NCBI RefSeq assembly: GCF_030811595.1
Contig: NZ_JAUSRB010000002.1
Location: 6,634,001 to 6,698,000 of the forward strand
DNA from: Streptosporangium brasiliense
GTDB lineage: Bacteria; Actinomycetota; Actinomycetes; Streptosporangiales; Streptosporangiaceae
Direction of reading: 5' to 3'
DNA length: 64,000 nucleotides
Position 1 is the first letter of the stretch, and the number at the start of each line of letters is the position of its first letter. Position numbers and translations under genes: made by a program. The notes beneath the pieces were generated by a model. The model saw nothing but the letters and a program-made list of their open reading frames with translations, was not told the origin of the DNA and did no database searches. This document shows, in pieces, positions 8,570-15,351 of this stretch.

Positions 8570-9511
8570 TCAGGATCGGCGGCGCGCTGCCGGGTCTCGC
8601 CCCTCCTGCCAGCGCGCCAGCGCATCCGGCGACACGCGGGCATAGCGAGCCAGCGATGCCACCGACGTGTGCCCGGAGAAGGCCAGCAGGGTGGAGGTGT
8701 TGGCCCCGTCTTCGGCAGCGTGCGTCAGGGCACTATGACGCAACTGGTGCAGCGTCCACGGACCCGCCGGCAGCTCACGGGTGGCCTGCTCGAACAGCTC
8801 GGCGGCACGCCGGTAGGACAGCCGGGCCCGGCCGCTGCCCGGGTCTAGGTCGCCCGGAGGCAGGGGGACACGGGCGCGGCGGCCGGTGAGGAAGACCGGT
8901 CCGGCACGGCGGCCGTCCAGCAGGCGGGGCAGAAGGCGGGCGGTGGCTGTGCGCCAGACGATGACGTCGACCGCACCGCCCTTGCGCCGTACCCTGGCCC
9001 GCCGGTTACGCAAGTCGAGCTCATCGACATCCAGGGCCAAGACCTCCTCGGTCCGGGCCGCCGACTCATACAGCAGCCGCCACAGCGTCCGCTCACGCAG
9101 GGCCAGATTCGGGCGGGTCAGCAGCGCCTCGACATCAACACGGGCCAGTGCCCGGGTCCGGTCCGGGGTGCGGGGCCGACGGCGGATGCGGCGCAGCGGG
9201 TCACCCGCCAGCCAGCCCTGAACGCGCCACCAGGCGCAGACCGAGCCGAGCGCGTCCAGACGCGCGTTGGCCGTGCCCGCGGCCGAGCCGCCCCACCGAT
9301 CGGCGAACCACGCGGCCACGCGGTCCGCGCCGGCCTCCCCCTCCAACTCGGCAAGGGCGGCATGCTCGCCGAACTCGGCGGCCAGGGCCCGGACCGCGAC
9401 CGCGTAAGCGCGGGCCGTGTTCCGATTGGCGATGGTAGCCAGGAAGGCCTCCGCGGCCGTGCCGAGCCGGGGCACGCCCTCGCGGGCGTTGAGCCGGTGC
9501 ACGGCCGCCAC
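8570..9511 (-). CDS. tnpI: tyrosine recombinase (TnpI-type cointegrate resolvase)
   Basis: 313 residues, expected to resolve the cointegrates that Tn3 transposition produces. The N-terminal SAM-like core-binding domain covers about residues 16-105. The catalytic domain has Arg153 (AARTEEV), Lys177 (RRKGG), His255-x2-Arg258 (HQLRHS), His281 (SGHTSV) and the nucleophile Tyr290 (ARYARV). Its start lies 19 bases from the first of three TATCGCAGATA repeats, the likely internal resolution site. Unlike Tn4430, where tnpI and tnpA adjoin, here the recombinase is at the opposite end of the element from tnpA. An ordinary phage-type integrase is the alternative, but the context argues for TnpI. Confidence 0.85.
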   Translation of the reverse strand: MAAVHRLNAREGVPRLGTAAEAFLATIANRNTARAYAVAVRALAAEFGEHAALAELEGEAGADRVAAWFADRWGGSAAGTANARLDALGSVCAWWRVQGWLAGDPLRRIRRRPRTPDRTRALARVDVEALLTRPNLALRERTLWRLLYESAARTEEVLALDVDELDLRNRRARVRRKGGAVDVIVWRTATARLLPRLLDGRRAGPVFLTGRRARVPLPPGDLDPGSGRARLSYRRAAELFEQATRELPAGPWTLHQLRHSALTHAAEDGANTSTLLAFSGHTSVASLARYARVSPDALARWQEGRDPAARRRS

Positions 9512-9529
9512 GGAACCTCCTCAGATCGC

Positions 9530-9627
9530 TATCGCAGATAAGCGCCGGGAGCCACGGGTGCCACGGTGAGGTGTTCTCCCAGGACGGGATCCAAGTTATC
9601 GCAGATAATGTGCCCCTATCTGCGATA
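9530..9627. promoter_or_regulatory. internal resolution site of the TnpI-type recombinase
   Basis: Three copies of the 11-mer TATCGCAGATA: direct at 9530-9540 and 9597-9607, inverted at 9617-9627. The last two face each other across a 9-bp spacer and would be the crossover core; the first is an outlying accessory arm site. This repeats the inverted-core plus direct-repeat plan of the Tn4430 site. Confidence 0.7.
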
Positions 9628-9656
9628 GCAACACAAGATCACCGGCTGTCTTCGCC

Positions 9657-9685
9657 TACCGCCAAAATCCGATCCAATCCTCCCC
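9657..9685 (-). repeat. right terminal inverted repeat of the Tn3-family element
   Basis: Reverse complement begins GGGGAGGATTGGATCGGATT and matches the left end at 26 of 29 bases. It lies 30 bases beyond the resolution-site repeats and 26 bases before the stop codon of the next gene. Confidence 0.75.
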
Positions 9686-9710
9686 GAAGGCCTCCAGGGC
9701 ATGACGGCGT

Positions 9711-10889
9711 TCAGGCCGCTTCGGCGGGCATCGCGTAGGTCGCGCCGGCCCGTTTCCGGACCTCGTCCACCACCGGTGAGCTGGTGAACGCCGCCGACAC
9801 CGCGCTCAGCCAGGCCGTCTCCGCGCCGATGCTGGGTACCGAGGAGGTGCGCGCGGCGGGCGCCTGCGGCCAACTGTGCCCGGACCTCCGGGCCACCAGC
9901 GCGGCGGCGACCTCGGCGGCCGCCATGGTCGGCCCGTCCTCGGCGGCGCCGTGCCGGCAGGCCGACTCGCGCACCCAGTCCGCCAGTTCGGGTGGCACAT
10001 GCTGGCGCAGGGCCAGCAGTCCGTCCCGGATCTCGATCAGCTTGCGGTACAGCACGAACTCCGCGCCGCACCGGGCAGTCGGCGGCAGCGCGATCCTGGG
10101 CAGCGCGGCCACCAACGCCGACCACAGCGGCGTCACCGCGCGGACGTCGCGCCGGGCCGTCAGCCACCGCAGCGGCCGCTCCACCATTCCCTGCCAGGTG
10201 GTCACCACCGCGCCCGCGACCCACAACACCATTGCCACCAGCCCGATCATCCGGCTGGCCGGCAGGAAGTTGTCGCCGGGCAGGCCGGTCACCGACACCC
10301 AGAGCGTGGGAAGGCCGGAGTACAGGCCCCACACCACGGTCACCGCCGAGGCCGTCACGATCACCTGCAGTCCGGTGCGGAAGCTGCCGCGTGGGCACTG
10401 CCGGGCATGCCGGGTGAGCACCCGCATGAACATCGTGAGGCAGCCGACCGCGTATCCGACCAGCACCATCTGGTACCCGACGGTACCGAACCGCCAGTCG
10501 AAACCGGGAGTGTCCGACTGATCGACATGCAGCACCATGTCGACGAAGCACACCGCCATCAGCACCCAGCACAGCACCAGCGGCCACGACCGGGTGCGCG
10601 GTACGGGGGTCTGGGTGGCGCGGGCCAGCCGCATCAGGAAGTGCACGGCCAGCACCTGCAACGCGTTGCTCACCAGCCGGCACACCAGGGTCGCCGTAGG
10701 CGCCCCATGGGCGGACAGCAGTCGCACGGTCGGTTCGGCCGAGACCGTCAGCGCTGCCGCCATGCTCAGGAAGAACCCCAGCAGGTATCGCATCCCGGGG
10801 CTCAACGGGACGCGCCGCGCGGCGGCCAGCTTGCCTGCGCTGATCAGCACCAGCATCCCGGCCGCGAAATAGCTGATCACCTCAGTCAC
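9711..10889 (-). CDS. MAB_1171c family putative transporter (multi-pass membrane protein)
   Basis: 392 residues. The first ~240 form about seven membrane spans (ISYFAAGMLVLISAGKL, YLLGFFLSMAAALTV, WPLVLCWVLMAVCFVDMVL and others). The last ~150 are a soluble, DUF6545-like cytoplasmic region with the family's PLWSALVAALPRIAL and LYRKLIEIRDGLLALR motifs. The biochemical role of the family is not established; 'transporter' is only a database label. The GTG start overlaps the end of the metallopeptidase gene by 8 bases, so the two are translationally coupled. Recurrent association with XRE and ImmA/IrrE genes suggests a membrane sensor for the peptidase-repressor pair. That role is inference. Confidence 0.8.
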   Translation of the reverse strand: MTEVISYFAAGMLVLISAGKLAAARRVPLSPGMRYLLGFFLSMAAALTVSAEPTVRLLSAHGAPTATLVCRLVSNALQVLAVHFLMRLARATQTPVPRTRSWPLVLCWVLMAVCFVDMVLHVDQSDTPGFDWRFGTVGYQMVLVGYAVGCLTMFMRVLTRHARQCPRGSFRTGLQVIVTASAVTVVWGLYSGLPTLWVSVTGLPGDNFLPASRMIGLVAMVLWVAGAVVTTWQGMVERPLRWLTARRDVRAVTPLWSALVAALPRIALPPTARCGAEFVLYRKLIEIRDGLLALRQHVPPELADWVRESACRHGAAEDGPTMAAAEVAAALVARRSGHSWPQAPAARTSSVPSIGAETAWLSAVSAAFTSSPVVDEVRKRAGATYAMPAEAA

Positions 10890-11394
10890 CGGGGCCGAAC
10901 GCCGAGTGCAGACGTTCCAGCTCGCTGCTCACCGGTTCGGCGGGCACACCGCGGCGGGCCTTGTGCATGATCAGCGAAGCGACCATCTCCGCCTCCTGCT
11001 CCTGCCGTTCGGCGTAGGTGGTGCGGCCCAGCACCCGCCGTACGAGTTCGACCGGAAGGTTCGGCATGAGCACCGAGGAGACCGTCTCGTCCAGCCCGCC
11101 GGAGCCCGCGTGGCCGCACAAGAGGTGGCCCAGCTCGTGCATCAGGATGTGCTCCTGGTGCAGGGGGCTGGTGTCGGCGGTGTAGAAGACGTAGTCGGTC
11201 CGGTCGGTTGCCGCGAGCACGCCGCACGGCCTGCCGGGCTGTGCCGCCAGCGGGATCAGCTCGATGGGCCGACCTCTTCTGGCGGCGAGTCCGGCGACGA
11301 GCGTGGCGACGTCAAAGGGATCCGGTATATCCACAGTGGACACGATCTGCGCGCAATGTCGCCAGAGCGCGTTTCGCCGGTACCGCAACCTCAC
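10882..11394 (-). CDS. ImmA/IrrE family metallopeptidase
   Basis: 170 residues with the zinc-protease motif HELGH at residues 86-90 (ILMHELGHLLCGH) and a downstream Glu-rich helix (AERQEQEAEMVASLI) carrying the third ligand candidate. Family members such as ImmA cleave or inactivate an adjacent XRE repressor to induce its regulon. Here the GTG start overlaps the XRE stop by 4 bases, so the two are made together. The likely substrate is therefore the XRE protein. Cytoplasmic, with no signal peptide. The N-terminal part (IPDPFDVATLVAGLAARRGRPIELIPL) matches the usual family lead-in. Confidence 0.88.
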   Translation of the reverse strand: MRLRYRRNALWRHCAQIVSTVDIPDPFDVATLVAGLAARRGRPIELIPLAAQPGRPCGVLAATDRTDYVFYTADTSPLHQEHILMHELGHLLCGHAGSGGLDETVSSVLMPNLPVELVRRVLGRTTYAERQEQEAEMVASLIMHKARRGVPAEPVSSELERLHSAFGPGD

Positions 11395-11855
11395 TCCCCC
11401 GGTTTGCGACCGTGCGCCTCCCTGGCGCCGCCCCGCTGCGCCTCGCGGCGCTCAATGGCATCGATGATGTCGGCGACCGTGCCGAGGCCCTCCTCGGAGA
11501 GGTTGACCGCACGCAGCGCCACATCACGCACCGCGCTGTTGCGCAACGCACCGAGCAGCTCCAACTCCTTGGCGATCACCGCGCCCTGTTCGTCGTCGAA
11601 GAAGTAGGCGGGTGGCACCTGGAAGAAGGCGGCGAGGGCCTCCAGGTGCCGCTTGGTCGGGTTGTCCCTGCGGCCGGTGCGGAGCTGCCAGAGGTAGGTC
11701 GCGGAGAAGGTCTCACCGGTGCTCTCCCGGCAGGCCTTGGCCACCTCCTCGTGGCTGTGCTGCTCGCCGTTGGGGCGACGGACCACCTGGAACAGGTGGT
11801 CGATCCGGTCGCTGAGCGTGCCGGCCACCGGTGCGCGGTCCTGCTCGTCGGTCAT
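11391..11855 (-). CDS. XRE-family transcriptional regulator
   Basis: 154 residues. The helix-turn-helix lies at about residues 30-80 (HSHEEVAKACRESTGETFSATYLWQLRTGRRDNPTKRHLEALAAFF). It is of the long-spaced type seen in actinomycete XRE proteins that partner ImmA/IrrE peptidases. The ATG giving MTDEQDRAP has AGAGG 6 bases upstream and is preferred to a start 60 bases earlier that would lie inside the operator dyad. It is divergent from two secreted mini-protein genes and probably represses them and its own operon through the dyad at 11884-11928. The C-terminal helix region (LELLGALRNSAVRDVALRAVNLSEEGL) is family-typical. Confidence 0.85.
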   Translation of the reverse strand: MTDEQDRAPVAGTLSDRIDHLFQVVRRPNGEQHSHEEVAKACRESTGETFSATYLWQLRTGRRDNPTKRHLEALAAFFQVPPAYFFDDEQGAVIAKELELLGALRNSAVRDVALRAVNLSEEGLGTVADIIDAIERREAQRGGAREAHGRKPGE

Positions 11856-11883
11856 CTGCGCCTCTGGAGGATAGGCGGCGACA

Positions 11884-11928
11884 TCAACTGATATGAATGA
11901 TCGAGAGGAGGTCATTCATATCAGTTGA
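11884..11928. promoter_or_regulatory. 17-bp-arm dyad, candidate XRE operator
   Basis: Perfect inverted repeat TCAACTGATATGAATGA at 11884-11900 and its complement at 11912-11928, separated by 11 bases. A related half-site, AGCTGAGATGAATGA (two mismatches), lies at 11970-11984 just before the first secreted gene. The dyad is unusually AT-rich for this genome and sits between the divergent XRE and secreted genes. Confidence 0.75.
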
Positions 11929-11997
11929 CATCACCGTGGTGCGTGACTAGCTTGTGTCTTGATCATATTAGCTGAGATGAATGAGAAGGGGGGGTGG

Positions 11998-12267
11998 ATG
12001 AAGAAGATGCTGGGTGCCGCCGTACTGGCCGCCGCCGCGATCGCGATCGCGGCGGGACCGGCGTCGGCGGAAGTCGGCTCGTTCACCGCGACCGCCATGG
12101 ACACGAGCCATAGCGGCGCGGTGAGCAGAGCGGTGAACTACGCCTACGGCAAGGCGGCCGTGGCCGGATTCCTGAGCTCGCAGTGCTACGTGAGCAGCAC
12201 CAGTGCGAGGGCCAGCGACATCCCGGGCAGCTGGTTCGGCACCGCGACGGTGTACTGCCAGCGCTGA
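11998..12267 (+). CDS. small secreted two-cysteine protein, copy 1
   Basis: 89 residues. The signal peptide MKKMLGAAVLAAAAIAIA ends at an AxA site near residue 23 (GPASAE), leaving a mature part of about 65 residues. That part has only two cysteines (SSQCYVSS and TVYCQR), probably one disulfide. A G-rich ribosome site precedes the ATG; a longer frame upstream would place coding sequence over the half-operator. The pattern GF-x3-QC ... WFGTATVYC-x-R is shared with the next gene, so the two are tandem paralogs. No known family recognised. Possible roles are secreted signal, toxin or inhibitor; no function can be assigned. Confidence 0.7.
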   Translation: MKKMLGAAVLAAAAIAIAAGPASAEVGSFTATAMDTSHSGAVSRAVNYAYGKAAVAGFLSSQCYVSSTSARASDIPGSWFGTATVYCQR

Positions 12268-12308
12268 ACCCTGGTACCGCAACCACACGACAAAAGGGGT
12301 CTACAGGA

Positions 12309-12617
12309 ATGCGTTCGATCGTTGCTCGCGGTTTCGTCGCCGCGATGATCACCGGCTTCACTGTCCTCGCTCCGGTCGCGGCGTTCGCCGCTCCGGCCGC
12401 GACGGGGCAGGCGAGCGTGCTCGAGGAGCGCGGCTTCAACGGCATGGCCCTCGAGAACAGCCCCAAGGAGGCCAAGCGCGAGGCGGAGAAGGACGCCCGC
12501 CGTCAGGCGCTGATCTCGGGCTTCAGCAACGAGCAGTGCGTGCTGCTGTTCGCCGACTCGTCCCGGCTCGGGCCGGGCTACTACTGGGGCAGTGCCTCCA
12601 TCCGCTGTACCCGCTGA
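12309..12617 (+). CDS. small secreted two-cysteine protein, copy 2
   Basis: 102 residues with a signal peptide (MRSIVARGFVAAMITGFTVL, cleavage near AFAAPA). The mature part carries a charged linker (NSPKEAKREAEKDARRQ) and ends ISGFSNEQCVLLFADSS...YYWGSASIRCTR, matching the last 45 residues of the preceding protein in layout and both cysteines. It is 41 bases downstream of copy 1, probably co-transcribed, and followed by a strong hairpin. The charged insertion replaces the serine- and alanine-rich section of copy 1. Function unknown. Confidence 0.7.
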   Translation: MRSIVARGFVAAMITGFTVLAPVAAFAAPAATGQASVLEERGFNGMALENSPKEAKREAEKDARRQALISGFSNEQCVLLFADSSRLGPGYYWGSASIRCTR

Positions 12618-12675
12618 TACCGGCGGTCACGGTTGATACCGGCGGTCGCGCCCGTGCCGCGCCGCTGACCACCGT

Positions 12676-12717
12676 CAATCGCCCGGAGGAGGCCCCCGGC
12701 CCGCCTCCGGGCGATTG
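12676..12717 (+). terminator. hairpin after the secreted mini-protein genes
   Basis: Perfect 14-bp arms (CAATCGCCCGGAGG and complement) with a 14-base loop, 59 bases after the second secreted gene. No T-tract. Confidence 0.7.
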
Positions 12718-12727
12718 CCCTGTCTGC

Positions 12728-12885
12728 TCACGGCGTACCGGCGGCAACGATCGCGTCGGGGACGCCGTACGCAGCCGTCTCCGCCCCGAGCTCCCGCCAG
12801 GGCGGCAGCCCCACCGGCGGCATCACGCGTCCCAGCCGCTCGGCGAACCACCCGTAGTCGACGATCCCGGCCGTTCCGCCGGCCT
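12728..12885 (-). pseudogene. unidentified gene remnant (C-terminal fragment)
   Basis: This lies in the 330-base gap between the secreted pair and the TetR gene. The minus strand reads IVDYGWFAERLGRVMPPV then PPWRELGAETAAYGVPDAIV and a stop at 12728. Composition looks protein-like rather than random, but no start and no full domain are present. It may be the tail of a deleted enzyme gene, family not recognised. Nothing else was seen in the gap except the terminator. Confidence 0.3.
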
Positions 12886-12948
12886 ACGGCCGGGTTCCGC
12901 TGGACCACCCCGCTCGCCGTCCCCCTGTTGGCGGACGGATCCGCGCTT

Positions 12949-13542
12949 TCAGAACGCGGTGTCGAAGGCTGAGGTCAGGGCGTGGCGCATGAGGGTGGGG
13001 AGATCCTGCCGGCCGTCACCTTCAGCCCAGCGGATGAGAGCGACATGGGTGGCGGCCAGGCATGCGGCGGCCGTGCTGCGGACACGGAATTCCAGGTCGG
13101 GATCGGTGGCGCCGGCGCAGAGGGTGTCGGCGATGGCGATCTCGGTGGCGTACTGGCTGTCCAGGTGGCGGGCTTGCAGGGCGGGTGTGGAGATCATCAG
13201 GTGGAGGCGGGCGAGCAGGAGGTCCCGGTCGGAGTCGACGGCCGTCGCGGCGGTCTGCACCAGTGCCCGGCCGATCCGCTGACGCAGCGGCTCCTGCTGC
13301 TGCTGCTGTGCCGCGAGCGTCGCCGCGGTCTCCCGGTCGTACTCGTCGTAGAGCACCAGATCCTCTTTTGTCGCGAAATGCCGGTACAGGGTCATCGCGG
13401 ACACCCCGGCCGCCTGTGCGACGTCGTTGATCGTGGTCGCGTCGTAGCCCCGTGCCATGAACAGGCGGACTGCGTGCGCCTGTAGCGCGCGCCGGGTCTC
13501 TGTCCGGCGCCGCTCGCGCAGGCTTGTCGGTTCCTCTACCAT
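12949..13542 (-). CDS. TetR-family repressor, divergent from SDR gene
   Basis: 197 residues. The helix-turn-helix is at residues ~10-55 (RRTETRRALQAHAVRLFMARGYDATTINDVAQAAGVSAMTLYRHFATKE). A five-Gln stretch follows near residue 80 (AAQQQQQEP). The ATG giving MVEEPTSLRERR is chosen over a TTG three codons upstream. It is divergent from the short-chain dehydrogenase with a dyad between them, so it is probably that gene's repressor. Confidence 0.88.
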   Translation of the reverse strand: MVEEPTSLRERRRTETRRALQAHAVRLFMARGYDATTINDVAQAAGVSAMTLYRHFATKEDLVLYDEYDRETAATLAAQQQQQEPLRQRIGRALVQTAATAVDSDRDLLLARLHLMISTPALQARHLDSQYATEIAIADTLCAGATDPDLEFRVRSTAAACLAATHVALIRWAEGDGRQDLPTLMRHALTSAFDTAF

Positions 13543-13550
13543 CCGGTACA

Positions 13551-13569
13551 AACTATCACGCTGGTAGTT
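13551..13569. promoter_or_regulatory. candidate TetR operator
   Basis: Dyad AACTATCA-cgc-TGGTAGTT with one mismatched pair, 9 bases from the TetR start codon and 25 from the SDR start. Confidence 0.5.
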
Positions 13570-13593
13570 ACTAACATGTTTGCGAGGCGCGCA

Positions 13594-14394
13594 ATGGGAC
13601 GGCTGACAGACAAGACAGCACTGGTGACCGGGGCCTCACGCGGTATCGGACGGGCGGTCGCCGAGCGGCTCGCCGCCGACGGGGCCCTGGTCGCCGTCCA
13701 CTACGGAAAGGACGCGGCGTCGGCACAGGAGACGGTCGAGCGGATCGAGCGGGCCGACGGGCGCGCATTCCCGATCGGCGCGGACCTGGAGGCCGAGGGA
13801 GCCGTCGATGCGCTGTTCACCGAGCTGGAGGCCGGCCTGGCCGGACGGCGCCTGGACATCCTGGTCAACAACGCCGCGGCCGCCCCGGCCGGTCCGATCG
13901 AGACCGACACGGCCGAGCAGTTCGACCGGCTCTTCGCGGTGAACGTCAAGGCGCCCTACTTCATCATCCAGCGCGCGCTCCCGCTGCTGGCCGACCGCGG
14001 ACGCATCATCAGCGTCTCCTCGGCCGTCACCCGGATCGCCAACCCCGCGCAGACCTCCTTCGCCATGACCAAGGGCGCGGTGGAGACCATGAGCCGCACC
14101 CTCGCCCTGGCACTGGGCGAGCGCGGCATCACCGTGAACGTCGTCGCACCGGGCGCGACCATGACCGAGGCGAACACCTCGCTGTTCCCCCCGGAGGCGG
14201 CGGCGTTCCTCGCCGGGCAGGCGGCGCTGGGGCGAGTCGGCCGGGCCGAGGACGTGGCCGACGCGGTGGCGCTCCTCGCCTCCGACGATGCCCGCTGGGT
14301 GACCGGGCAGGTGCTGGACGCCAGCGGCGGGCTCCATCTCGGGGCTCGGGTGGCGCTTGCCGCGCCGGCCGTACAGGAGGAGGAACTGCCGTAG
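13594..14394 (+). CDS. short-chain dehydrogenase/reductase with Phe in place of catalytic Tyr
   Basis: 266 residues. NADP(H)-type Rossmann motif T12-G-A-S-R-G-I-G19, structural NNAAAA motif, and a C-terminal GG-x-H end usual for the family. The catalytic YxxxK is instead Phe156-AMT-Lys160 (codon TTC), although the neighbouring Ser residues and Lys are in place. Loss of the tyrosine should cripple classical dehydrogenase activity, so the protein may be a binding or altered enzyme, or the residue may be a recent change. The ATG for MGRLTDK is preferred to one 18 bases upstream because of the family's usual start. Paired with the divergent TetR. Confidence 0.88.
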   Translation: MGRLTDKTALVTGASRGIGRAVAERLAADGALVAVHYGKDAASAQETVERIERADGRAFPIGADLEAEGAVDALFTELEAGLAGRRLDILVNNAAAAPAGPIETDTAEQFDRLFAVNVKAPYFIIQRALPLLADRGRIISVSSAVTRIANPAQTSFAMTKGAVETMSRTLALALGERGITVNVVAPGATMTEANTSLFPPEAAAFLAGQAALGRVGRAEDVADAVALLASDDARWVTGQVLDASGGLHLGARVALAAPAVQEEELP

Positions 14395-14560
14395 GGCAGC
14401 GCTGCGGCCGGGGCACGGACGGGCTCGACGAGATGGCGAGCCGGGCCGACGCGGTCGGCGTCGCGGCCGTCTTCCACAGTGCGGACCTTGTTCTGCCCGG
14501 TCTGGACGGAGTCGAGGCCGCGCCCCGGCCGAAGGGACGTCAAGCGCGCGGAGCGGGCGG

Positions 14561-15169
14561 TCAGGCCGGATCGCCTACATACAGGCGCACCACGCCGCTG
14601 ACGTAGCGGCCGCCCTTGACGTCGCCGGGCACCACCAGGCGTGGTCCCTCCTTGTCGAGCTTGGAGCCGTCCTGGGCGACGGCGAGCAGGACCTTTCTAC
14701 CGGAGAAGGCCGCATCGAGCTCGGCCCAGGCCACGGTGGCGCGGTAGCCGTCGGAGCCGGTGGCGGTGACGAACAGCCGCAGGTGCGCGTTCTTGGCGCC
14801 GGCATCGATGCGGGGTTTGGCCGGCTTCAACACCTCGGACAGCAGCGGGCCGGTGAAGGTGTGCTTTTCCGGGCCGTGCGAGGTCTCGTAGCGCACATGC
14901 ACGGTGTGCTGGGGCAGGCTGCGCAGCCGGGCGACGGTGAAGGAGCGCGGATGGTCCACGTGCCCGCGGATCTTGACGGTGACCGCCCTGGCGGAGGCGG
15001 TGCCGGTGACGGCCTGCTGGATGGAAGACGGGCCGGCAACCACGGTGGGCGCGGCAGCGGCTGCGGTGGCGGGCGTGAGCGCGACCAGTAAGGCGATCGC
15101 GGTCGCGGCCGCCCCGCGGCGCGGAGAACCGGCCTTCGCGGAGGGTTTCTGAGATCTCGTGGATGCCAT
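14561..15169 (-). CDS. secreted molybdopterin-dependent-oxidoreductase-fold protein
   Basis: 202 residues. A twin-Arg/Lys-rich signal region (SQKPSAKAGSPRRGAAATAIALLVAL) is followed by a domain resembling the oxidoreductase molybdopterin-binding fold of the sulfite oxidase family: VTVKIRGHVDHPRSFTVARLRSLP, then LLSEVLKPAKP, and RLVVPGDVKGGRYVSGVVRLYV. The cofactor-ligating cysteine of true sulfite oxidases is not seen, and the domain is short, so it may bind a ligand rather than catalyse. It is divergent from modA, which suggests a shared molybdenum theme. The chosen ATG (MASTRSQ) gives a normal signal peptide; the longer frame upstream lacks one. Confidence 0.7.
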   Translation of the reverse strand: MASTRSQKPSAKAGSPRRGAAATAIALLVALTPATAAAAAPTVVAGPSSIQQAVTGTASARAVTVKIRGHVDHPRSFTVARLRSLPQHTVHVRYETSHGPEKHTFTGPLLSEVLKPAKPRIDAGAKNAHLRLFVTATGSDGYRATVAWAELDAAFSGRKVLLAVAQDGSKLDKEGPRLVVPGDVKGGRYVSGVVRLYVGDPA

Positions 15170-15191
15170 GGAAGAACCGTAGGACATGCTG

Positions 15192-15203
15192 CCATTGCAA
15201 TGG
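15192..15203. promoter_or_regulatory. perfect 12-bp palindrome between divergent genes
   Basis: CCATTGCAATGG, 23 bases before the start of the molybdopterin-fold gene and in a locally AT-richer gap shared with modA. It does not resemble the E. coli ModE box. Possible operator. Confidence 0.35.
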
Positions 15204-15351
15204 AAGGTGGGTATTCGGGCTGGAATATGCGAGGGGTATGGTGAGGGTTTGTCGGGGGTGGTGGCGGTCGCCGTGATCAAGTCCACCAACGTCGTCGTGG
15301 AGATATCCGGTCACGAACGTGTGGCCGGTCACTTGTGAGGAGCCCCCTTTG

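Larger units (their letters stand above)
1199..9685. mobile_element. Tn3-family transposon with TnpI-type recombinase and metal-resistance cargo
   Basis: The outer limits are inverted ends that both begin GGGGAGGAT and match at 26 of 29 bases. Inside are a full-length Tn3-family transposase at the left end, a tyrosine recombinase with resolution-site repeats at the right end, and five passenger genes: ArsR, CDF exporter, MFS, TetR and methyltransferase. The combination of a Tn3 transposase with a tyrosine recombinase instead of a serine resolvase is known from Tn4430. AGGCCTCC lies directly outside the left end (1191-1198) and two bases outside the right end (9688-9695). It is not a clean 5-bp target duplication. 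The insertion lies between the mannosidase terminator and the 3' end of the MAB_1171c-family gene, so it seems to have broken no gene. Confidence 0.8.
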
